Shown: positions 56,020-64,000 of the stretch, piece by piece
Numbering within the stretch: the first letter of the stretch is position 1
Layout of the letters: each line of letters opens with the position of its first letter
DNA from: Devosia sp.
GTDB taxonomy: Bacteria; Pseudomonadota; Alphaproteobacteria; Rhizobiales; Devosiaceae
Length of the DNA stretch: 64,000 bases
Assembly: GCF_017744655.1 (NCBI RefSeq)
Contig: NZ_JAGIAW010000003.1
Coordinates: 186,001 to 250,000, forward strand
Direction of reading: 5' to 3'
Position numbers and translations under genes: made by a program
Notes under the pieces: model-generated
Seen by the model: the letters and a program-made list of their open reading frames with translations, nothing else
The model's database searches: none
Told to the model about the DNA's origin: nothing

Positions 56020-57021
56020 ATGACCACTCCCCAGATCCCGCTCGGCTCGGGTTTTTCCGCCCACACGACCACGCTCGATGTCATCGCCGGCATCGATCTT
56101 GTGGGCAAACTCGCCATCGTCACTGGCGGATATGCGGGCCTCGGGCTTGAAGCCGCGCGCACATTGGCCGAGGCCGGCGCGCGCGTCATCGTGCCGGCGC
56201 GTGATATCGAGCGCGCCCGCCGCGCCGTCTCCGAGATCGGCGGCGGCATCGAAGTGCGGCCCATGGACCTCAACGACCCCGCCTCGATTGACAGTTTCGC
56301 CCGCGGCATCGTCAACTCCGGGCTGTCGCTGCATCTTCTCATCAACAGCGCCGGCATCATGGCCGTGCCCGAACTGACCCGCGATGCGCGCGGCAATGAG
56401 ATGCAGTTCTCCACCAATCACCTGGGGCATTTCCAACTGGTGCTGCGGCTGTTGCCGGCGCTGAAGCGCGCCAATGGCGCGCGGGTGGTCTCGGTCTCGT
56501 CCATGGGCCACCGCTTCTCCGATATCGTCTGGGACGACATCAATTTTGAGACCCGTCCCTACGATCCCTGGAGCGCCTATGGCCAATCCAAAACCGCAAA
56601 CATCCTGTTCGCGGTCGAACTGGATCGGCTGGGCCGTGACCACGGCATCCGCGCCTTCTCGCTGCATCCGGGCGGCATCGTCACCGGCCTTGCCAAGCAT
56701 TTGTCCACCGAAAGGTTGAAGGAAATGGGCAATCTCGGTGCCGATGGCGAGCCGGTCATCGATCCGGACCGCGATATGAAATCGGTACCGCAGGGCGCCG
56801 CCACCCATATCTGGTGCGCCGTCAGCCCGCAGCTCGAAGGCAGAGGCGGTGTATTCTGTGCTAATTCGGATATTGCACCCATAGAGCAAGGCAGGACGGC
56901 ACTGACGCTTGAGGGCCGTGACCGGCGCACTTCCCATGTCGCAGCCTATGCGATCGACACCGATTCAGCCCGGCGCCTCTGGACCATCAGCGAAGCCATG
57001 ACCGGCATAGGGATTGAATAA
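56020..57021 (+). CDS. Short-chain dehydrogenase/reductase
   Basis: This 333-residue NAD(P)-dependent oxidoreductase of the retinol-dehydrogenase/WW-oxidoreductase-like type has the cofactor motif TGGYAGLG (about 35-42), LLINSAGIM, catalytic Ser in VSVSSMGHR and YGQSK (Tyr and Lys). ATG 56020 has GGAG nine bases upstream. It lies 95 bases from the divergent AraC regulator, which probably controls it. The substrate is unknown; relatives act on hydrophobic carbonyls. Confidence 0.88.
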   Translation: MTTPQIPLGSGFSAHTTTLDVIAGIDLVGKLAIVTGGYAGLGLEAARTLAEAGARVIVPARDIERARRAVSEIGGGIEVRPMDLNDPASIDSFARGIVNSGLSLHLLINSAGIMAVPELTRDARGNEMQFSTNHLGHFQLVLRLLPALKRANGARVVSVSSMGHRFSDIVWDDINFETRPYDPWSAYGQSKTANILFAVELDRLGRDHGIRAFSLHPGGIVTGLAKHLSTERLKEMGNLGADGEPVIDPDRDMKSVPQGAATHIWCAVSPQLEGRGGVFCANSDIAPIEQGRTALTLEGRDRRTSHVAAYAIDTDSARRLWTISEAMTGIGIE

Positions 57022-57467
57022 ATTAACCTTGAAGCCGGGGGAGCGGCGGAAACAAACGCTTCTACGCTCCCCGCCTCAGCCACGCTGTTGCGGGATGGAA
57101 ATAGAGGACGGTCGCAGGAGCGCCCTCTACTCATGCGCGGCCGAGGCTCTATTTGACGCTCTTGACCGCCTCGATGAACACTTGACGGAGGCGTGAATCG
57201 TCGAAATCCCATGCAATCTCGACCGTGCCGCGGTAACCGCAAAATGCAGCGTCCGAAGAGCTTGGAACTCAGGCTAGAGCTGGTTGTGCCATCCCGGCCT
57301 TGAGATCGAGATGTTCCTTATGCACATTGGTTTTCGAGCCTTTGACGCTGAAAGCCCTGTGCTTCCGGAACTCCCGGAGAGTCCCTCTCTCCGCCACTTC
57401 TTCCCATCGATACCATCATCGGCCGGCACCCACGAAGTGCTTGCGGCTTGTCGCGCCCAAAAACGCT
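57022..57467. other. Gene-free region with tRNA-end-like sequence and a possible gene relic
   Basis: No intact gene is seen. On the minus strand a short frame ending at a TAG (57151-57149) reads CGYRGTVEIAWDFDDSRLRQ then VFIEAVKSVK (57240-57152), which is protein-like but has no start and may be the C-terminal relic of a lost gene. At 57384-57398 the sequence TCCCTCTCTCCGCCA resembles the 3' end of the tRNA-Ser gene at 33.9 kb, in the same orientation. Confidence 0.4.
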
Positions 57468-58982
57468 CTATTGCGCGCTGGTCAATGTCCCGGTGGCAAA
57501 GGCCAGCGTTGCCGCGGCCACGAAGGCGTCGCTGCGGGCCTGGGCCTGGGCGTATTGGGCTTTTAAGAGGCCTGTCTGGGTGACGCTGATATCGGCCAGC
57601 GTCCCCAGACCATTCTTGTAATAGTCTAGCGCGGCTTCATTGTTGACCTTGGCGGCGTTTACCAGCGCGCTGGCGGCGGCATAGGCGGAAAGGCTCGTGC
57701 GCAGCACGTCATAGGCCACGACGATTTCCTGCGCCGCCGCGCTTTGCAGGCGGGCAAAATCCTGTTGCGAGGCGGCGGCATTTGCCTTGGCGGCGTCGAG
57801 CCGCGCGTCGCGCATGCCCCCGTCGAAGATCGGCACGGAAATGCCCAGGAGCACGGCGGCATTGGGCTGGCTTACATCGAGCGTGGCGGTGGTGTCAAAG
57901 CGCGAATCGGTCACCGAATAGCTGCCAAAGGTGCGGTTGACCGTGCCGGTCAGCGCCACCTTGGGCAGGAACCCGGCCTCTGCGGCCAAAATGCCCTGTT
58001 CGCTGGCTTTTACCTGGGCAAAGGCCGCCTGCACGTCCGGGCGGCGTTGCAGCGAGGTGGTGATCAACTGCTCGAGGTCAGCCGGCACCTGTCGTGGCAG
58101 CGGCTTACCGCCCAGATCCTGCACTTTTATGCGGGTCGCCGGGGAAATGCCCATGGCGCCGAGGAGAGCCGAATAGGTGCTGCGCTCGCGTCCCTGCGCC
58201 AGCGTCAGGTCGAACTCGGCCTGCGCCACCTGCTGGGTGGCCTGCGCCACTTCCATCGTGGTCGCCACGCCCTGTTCCACGCGCGCCTGAGCGGCGGTCA
58301 GCACCACTTTGGCATTGTCGAGCGCGGCCGCATCGATGCGGGACTGGGCCCGTGCGGCGCTATATTGGAAATAGGCAATGCTGACCTCGTGGATCAGTGT
58401 CTGATGCGCGCCATTGAAGCCGACATTGGCGGCAAAGGACAATTGCTGCGCCGTCGCCAGCGCTGCATCGCGCTCGCCGAAATCGAAGAGCAGCCATTTG
58501 ACGGCCAGCGAGGGCATGACCTGCATGCCCGACGTGGTGATGCTGCCATTGGGAATGTCCACCAGCACGCCGTCAAAACCCGGTGCGGTGGTGGAGGTAA
58601 CGGCATAACCGGCCAGAACATCGGCGGTGAGGATCGGCAGATAGGCGCCCTCGGCAATGCCGGTCGCCGCTGCTGCTTCCCGCGCCCGCTGCCAGGCGGC
58701 CTGGGTCGCCGGGTTGGAAAGCTGGGCGATATTGATGAGTTCGGAGAGGCCGTAATTGCGCGCGGGGTCGAGTTGCGGCGCGGCGATCGCGATCGGCAGG
58801 CTCGGATCGGGCGTGACGGCGAAATCGCTGCCGCCCGCATTTGTCGCCGGCGCGCCGGCCGTGCCGCGATAGGGCGTCGTGGGGCTGGCCGGCGCCAGGT
58901 TGAAGGCTGAACTCGAACAGGCGGCCAGTATCAGAAGGGCACTGAAAAGGGCGGCAATACCGAAAAGCGGACGAAAAGCCAT
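57468..58982 (-). CDS. mdtP: Outer-membrane efflux lipoprotein (TolC/NodT family, MdtP-like)
   Basis: This 504-residue outer-membrane channel has a lipoprotein signal (MAFRPLFGIAALFSALLILAAC) and two OEP repeats. These show long helical stretches such as AVKWLLFDFGERDAALATAQQLSF and VALTGTVNRTFGSYSVTDSRF, and GTLADISVTQTGLLKAQYAQAQARSDAFVA near the end. It forms the exit duct of the MdtNO pump encoded directly upstream. The start codon overlaps the FUSC stop (TGATG). The name follows the identical gene order in E. coli; the substrate here is unproven. Confidence 0.85.
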   Translation of the reverse strand: MAFRPLFGIAALFSALLILAACSSSAFNLAPASPTTPYRGTAGAPATNAGGSDFAVTPDPSLPIAIAAPQLDPARNYGLSELINIAQLSNPATQAAWQRAREAAAATGIAEGAYLPILTADVLAGYAVTSTTAPGFDGVLVDIPNGSITTSGMQVMPSLAVKWLLFDFGERDAALATAQQLSFAANVGFNGAHQTLIHEVSIAYFQYSAARAQSRIDAAALDNAKVVLTAAQARVEQGVATTMEVAQATQQVAQAEFDLTLAQGRERSTYSALLGAMGISPATRIKVQDLGGKPLPRQVPADLEQLITTSLQRRPDVQAAFAQVKASEQGILAAEAGFLPKVALTGTVNRTFGSYSVTDSRFDTTATLDVSQPNAAVLLGISVPIFDGGMRDARLDAAKANAAASQQDFARLQSAAAQEIVVAYDVLRTSLSAYAAASALVNAAKVNNEAALDYYKNGLGTLADISVTQTGLLKAQYAQAQARSDAFVAAATLAFATGTLTSAQ

Positions 58983-60973
58983 CACAGGGCCTCGAGCGTG
59001 CGGGAAAAGCCGTCTATCAGCTGGCGATAGGATCGGGCGGTCTCGGCGAGATCGCGGCGCCAGGGCGCGCGCGGCGGGGTCTTGTGCGCTAGGCGTTCAA
59101 GCCTTTGCAGGGCCTCGGTCGATCGGTGCAGCGAGAGGTTCAGCATGGTCCGGGCCTGTGGTTCAGGCGTCATGATAGCGGCGGCAGCGAGATTCAAAAA
59201 CCCGGCCGTTTCTGCTTCCTGTGCAAGCGTTGCCGCTTTCACACAGCGCGGCGCGCCGAAAAGGTAGCGCTGGCGCTGACGGAGGAGCCGCAGTCGCGCC
59301 ACTTCGGGCAGGGCTTTTTGCGTCGCCGCCTCGATGGCCGCGGCATGCGGCAGGATCGGCGAGACCATGCGCAGGCGGTTGGCCTCAAAATTCGAGAGCC
59401 GGCCAAGCCGCTCCGCCTCCCCCAGTCTCGGGGCGATAGCGGCAAGGCTCGTGCCGAAGGGACGCAGCGCTTCGCCGAGCTTTTTCGCCGCCTCGGAAAG
59501 ATTGCGGGCAATGTTTGTGGAAACACTGGCGGGCCAGAGCCAGAGGAAAACCACTGTCACCACGACATTGCCGATCAGGATGCCGAGGATGCGGTCGGTA
59601 GCGACGTCGATGTCGAAGGCCGGCCCAAAACCTTTCAGCACGCAGAGAAAGAAGGCCAGCGCCATCTGCCAGCCCATATATTGGATAAGGCTCGACCCAT
59701 TGGCCACCCAGGCGGCAATAAAACTGCCCGCGGCCACCAGGAGCAGCAAATGGCCGATATCGGTCATATGCGGCATGATGAAGATGATGCTGCCCACGCC
59801 CATGGCCGCGCCGACGAGACAGCCGATAATGCGCAATGTGGCCTTATGCAGGGTTTCCCCCGTCGTGCCGAGCGCCACGTAGAAGCAGGTGATCATGGCC
59901 GTGTGGATTTCGAACCAGCCGCCAACGGTATAGATGGCATAGGTGATGAACACCGCCAGCATGGTTTTGAGCGCGAACTGCATATAGGCGGGATTGGTAA
60001 AAGTGTCGGCCGGTTCTGCCTTTTCGGCGTTTCGTTCCGCAGGCAGGGGAAGGCTTCCGCTCCACCATCCCGCGAGTTTCTCGGCTGAGGCGGCGAGGGG
60101 CCGATTGACTGAAATATCGGCAAATGCACGCCAGCTCATGGGAAGCGCTCCGCGCTCTTCGATGGCTTTTGCCAGAAGCGCAAAACCTTGTGCCAAGGCG
60201 GGGTCGGGGCGGGCGCCAAAACTGTCGGCGAGAATGCTCCGCGCTTCGGGCGCAATAGCGGCGAGGCGCGCGGCCTCTGTCTTGGAGTGAAAGCCGAAAA
60301 GCGCGCCAAGCCTTGTATAGGACCCCGATTCACCCGCGCCTTCGGCGAGCAGTTCGGCGGCTTCTTCCCTTGCGCGGGGCTCATCCCGCAGCACGCCCGC
60401 CGCGGCGGCCAGCCGCCTTGCCGTGTAGCGCCGGGCGAGTTTTGCCGGATTGGGCCCGATCAGCGCATTGACCAGAACCAGCGTCGCCATGGGGAAAAAC
60501 ACTACGACCCACATCCAGCTCAGTCCGCGTGACAGCAGTTCGGGAATGGGCACGAAATCGTTGAGCGTCATCACGAAGGCGAAGACGAAGCCCACCGTGG
60601 CGGCAATCGGGCCGGCTTTGGTGGCCACCGAAAAATACATGCCGCCAAAGGTGAAGGCCGCCATGAAGAATAGCCTCAGCATGGGCTCGTCGGCAGCGAT
60701 CTGCAGGAACAGAAGGCCAAGGAGAATGCCCACCGAGGCGGCAACGATCAGGGCCAGCGCAATCAGAATGCCGCTTGCCGCATTGTCGCGGCTGGCAAAG
60801 AAGATGAGATAGCAGGAGAGGGCGGCTTCGGGCACGTGCTGGCTCATCGCCAGCACCACGACGATGACGCAGCAAAGCGTCATGCGCAGCGAGGCGCCCA
60901 GCCGGCCCTCATAGGGCCGCAGCTCTTCGACAAAGAGCTCGAAAAGGCCCGGCCTAGTGCTGGTCGCCGCCAT
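58982..60973 (-). CDS. mdtO: FUSC-family inner-membrane efflux transporter (MdtO-like)
   Basis: This 663-residue protein has two six-helix FUSC/ArAE-type membrane halves (about 30-185 and 350-500), each followed by a soluble helical part. The pattern is that of MdtO/AaeB exporters, which with a membrane-fusion protein and an outer-membrane channel expel aromatic acids, sulfonamides or dyes. ATG 60973 is chosen; it overlaps the 3' end of the HlyD-type gene by 20 bases. The gene is flanked by matching partners in one operon. Confidence 0.87.
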   Translation of the reverse strand: MAATSTRPGLFELFVEELRPYEGRLGASLRMTLCCVIVVVLAMSQHVPEAALSCYLIFFASRDNAASGILIALALIVAASVGILLGLLFLQIAADEPMLRLFFMAAFTFGGMYFSVATKAGPIAATVGFVFAFVMTLNDFVPIPELLSRGLSWMWVVVFFPMATLVLVNALIGPNPAKLARRYTARRLAAAAGVLRDEPRAREEAAELLAEGAGESGSYTRLGALFGFHSKTEAARLAAIAPEARSILADSFGARPDPALAQGFALLAKAIEERGALPMSWRAFADISVNRPLAASAEKLAGWWSGSLPLPAERNAEKAEPADTFTNPAYMQFALKTMLAVFITYAIYTVGGWFEIHTAMITCFYVALGTTGETLHKATLRIIGCLVGAAMGVGSIIFIMPHMTDIGHLLLLVAAGSFIAAWVANGSSLIQYMGWQMALAFFLCVLKGFGPAFDIDVATDRILGILIGNVVVTVVFLWLWPASVSTNIARNLSEAAKKLGEALRPFGTSLAAIAPRLGEAERLGRLSNFEANRLRMVSPILPHAAAIEAATQKALPEVARLRLLRQRQRYLFGAPRCVKAATLAQEAETAGFLNLAAAAIMTPEPQARTMLNLSLHRSTEALQRLERLAHKTPPRAPWRRDLAETARSYRQLIDGFSRTLEAL

Positions 60974-61997
60974 TGCCCGCTTCCGTCTCTCCGCGCACCA
61001 CGACCACGGCGGAGGCACCCACGCGCATCAGGTCGGTGGGCGGCTCGTGCAGTTCCACATAGACGGGGAAGCGCTTGGCGACCTTCACCCAATTGAGCGA
61101 ATTGGAAATGATCGGCAGGCCCAGAATGGTGGCGCCATCGGTCGAACGCACGCCCCAGCCGATGGCGGATATGGTGCCCGGCACGGCGAGCCGGGAATTG
61201 GCCATGACGAAGACATCGACGTTGTCGCCGACGGCAAGGTTGGGCAGTTCGGTTTCGCGGAAAAAGGCGACCGCTTCCCAATGGGACGTGTCGATCATGG
61301 CGAAAACGCTCTGGCCGGTAATGACATATTCGCCCGCCGGCATGGTCAGGCCCGAGATGATGCCGTCAAAGGGAGCGCGGATCGTCGTATTGTCGAGATC
61401 GCGCTGCGCCAGCGCCACGGTGGCCGTTGCCACATCCACCTGGGCCGAACGCGTGTCGAGCGTACCGATTACCTGGCTCGCCCCCTGGGATTGCTGCAGG
61501 GCCTGATCGAGGCTGACCAGAGCATCATTATAGGCGGTGCGCGCCTGATCGACCTGCTGGGCCGTCACAAAACCGCGCCCGAGTAGCGGCTCCAGACGCT
61601 CAAGCGTTTGCCGGGCGAGATCGGCATTGAACTGGGCGCGCTCGATCTGCTTTTGCGCGACATCGGCATTGGATTGTTCGGTGGCGATATTGCGTTCGCC
61701 CTGGGCGAGTTCGGATTGCGCGGCGGCCAGTTCGGCCTGCGCCTGTTCGAGCCGCAGGCGATAGGGCTCGGGGTCGATCTGGAACAGGATGTCGCCCTTT
61801 TTCACCGCCTGGTTGTTGGTCACCGCAATGGAAATGATGCGGCCGGGCACATTGGACGAAACCTGGATTACCGGCGCCTCGATCTCGGCGACGTCGGAGC
61901 GGGGACTGGCCTGCCCGGCGCTCCAGGCGAGATAGATCAGCACTGCCGTGCCGACAAAAACTCCATAGCCGATGATCTTGCCCAGAACCGCCCGCAT
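60954..61997 (-). CDS. mdtN: HlyD-family membrane-fusion protein (MdtN-like)
   Basis: This 347-residue periplasmic adaptor has an N-terminal TM anchor (GKIIGYGVFVGTAVLIYLAW) and a lipoyl-like half (VIQVSSNVPGRIISIAVTNNQAVKKGDILFQIDP). A coiled-coil hairpin (about 90-205, heptads with QAQAELAAAQSELAQGERNI) and the second lipoyl half (TTIRAPFDGIISGLTMPAGEYV) follow, then a beta-barrel region. It bridges the FUSC pump and the TolC-like channel. ATG 61997 overlaps the YtcA-like stop (TGATG). Confidence 0.9.
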   Translation of the reverse strand: MRAVLGKIIGYGVFVGTAVLIYLAWSAGQASPRSDVAEIEAPVIQVSSNVPGRIISIAVTNNQAVKKGDILFQIDPEPYRLRLEQAQAELAAAQSELAQGERNIATEQSNADVAQKQIERAQFNADLARQTLERLEPLLGRGFVTAQQVDQARTAYNDALVSLDQALQQSQGASQVIGTLDTRSAQVDVATATVALAQRDLDNTTIRAPFDGIISGLTMPAGEYVITGQSVFAMIDTSHWEAVAFFRETELPNLAVGDNVDVFVMANSRLAVPGTISAIGWGVRSTDGATILGLPIISNSLNWVKVAKRFPVYVELHEPPTDLMRVGASAVVVVRGETEAGNGGDQH

Positions 61998-62275
61998 CAC
62001 ACCACTCCCGACCATGCCATCCACAGGACGATGCCGCCGCTGATGGCGAGGCACAGATAGACCAGCGGCGGGGCCGGCAGGTGCTCGTCGATATGAAGGG
62101 CAATGAGCAGTGCCCGGATGATCACGGCAACGAAAATGCCGCCCACCGCACAGATGACCCAGGCGGGAAAGAAGGAGCCGAAAATCGGCACCGAGGGCGG
62201 GCCGCCCGTGGCGCTGCAACCCGCGAGTAAAGCGGTCACCAGAATGGCAATGCCGTATCGGCTCGACCGTGTCAT
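61997..62275 (-). CDS. ytcA: YtcA-like small membrane lipoprotein
   Basis: This 92-residue protein has a lipobox (LLAGC after MTRSSRYGIAILVTA), then two TM segments (FGSFFPAWVICAVGGIFVAVIIRALL and PLVYLCLAISGGIVLWMAW). The pattern, with IPxxGxxxPxW, fits the YtcA family, whose gene precedes mdtN-mdtO-mdtP in E. coli exactly as here. It probably assists assembly of the pump; its function is not established. Confidence 0.8.
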   Translation of the reverse strand: MTRSSRYGIAILVTALLAGCSATGGPPSVPIFGSFFPAWVICAVGGIFVAVIIRALLIALHIDEHLPAPPLVYLCLAISGGIVLWMAWSGVV

Positions 62276-62315
62276 ATCTGTTCTGTCCTTATGCCGCGCC
62301 GGATCATGAGGTCGA

Positions 62316-62348
62316 GCGCGGGCCCTGGAATGCCACCAAAGCCCGCGC
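62316..62348. repeat. 8-bp GC-rich inverted repeat downstream of aspD
   Basis: GCGCGGGC (62316-62323) and GCCCGCGC (62341-62348) can pair across a 17-base loop between aspD and the ytcA-mdtNOP operon. No T-run follows, so termination is uncertain. Confidence 0.4.
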
Positions 62349-62369
62349 CCCTATCACCTTGTGAGAACG

Positions 62370-63977
<1,608 letters not shown>

Positions 63978-64000
63978 TCAATATTTCAGTCAGCAGCGCT

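Overview
The window looks like chromosome of an alphaproteobacterium of the order Hyphomicrobiales (Rhizobiales), most plausibly Devosia or a close relative. This is an inference from GC-rich codon use, the atpHAGDC cluster downstream of priA, an Omp19-like Inh lipoprotein, the obg-proB-proA-nadD-rsfS-rlmH-envC-ctpA string, and two intergenic repeat families typical of this order. No 16S rRNA gene is present to confirm it.

Layout. (1) 1-5.7 kb: succinate dehydrogenase sdhC-sdhD-sdhA and sdhB on the plus strand, with four small genes between sdhA and sdhB; the same two intergenic repeat modules flank this cluster on both sides. (2) 5.7-9.6 kb, minus strand: a secreted acidic protein of seven tandem repeats, an EamA transporter, xerC and a small protein. 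(3) 9.7-19.4 kb, plus strand: priA, atpHAGDC and a PAS-containing chemoreceptor. (4) 19.4-33.7 kb, minus strand: a long core array. In transcription order it runs: a Tat-exported metallo-beta-lactamase-fold protein, rplU-rpmA (with terminator), three GNAT acetyltransferases, obg, proB, proA, nadD, rsfS, rlmH, an EnvC-like amidase activator, ctpA (with terminator), a divergent polysaccharide deacetylase, rppH and an Asp/Glu racemase.

(5) 33.9-57.4 kb is accessory. It begins at tRNA-Ser(CGA), and a sequence resembling the 3' end of that tRNA recurs near 57.4 kb. Its first part (34-43.9 kb) carries a RibD/DHFR-fold protein with an ECF sigma factor, a CDF metal exporter, mntH with a strong operator palindrome, two L,D-transpeptidases, two PCuAC-like proteins, a start-less SCO1/SenC remnant and dsbB-dsbA. 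Two promoters here have the 19-bp spacer and dyad of MerR/CueR-type control, which ties PCuAC and DsbBA into one probable copper-responsive unit. Its second part (44-57 kb) is a carbohydrate locus: an ABC importer (binding protein, two permeases, ATPase), a 653-residue LamG-like protein of unknown function, a FadR-type GntR regulator, an L-idonate dehydrogenase-like enzyme, a galactose-dehydrogenase-like aldo-keto reductase and a GH43 beta-xylosidase. A near-identical 28-bp element precedes both plus-strand transcription units. A divergent AraC regulator/SDR pair follows.

(6) 57.4-64 kb, minus strand: an efflux operon with the order ytcA-mdtN-mdtO-mdtP known from E. coli, and aspD (aspartate 4-decarboxylase).

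The best candidates for undescribed biology are the LamG-like protein in the GH43/ABC locus, the seven-repeat secreted protein, and the CueR-type control of a DsbBA pair beside PCuAC.
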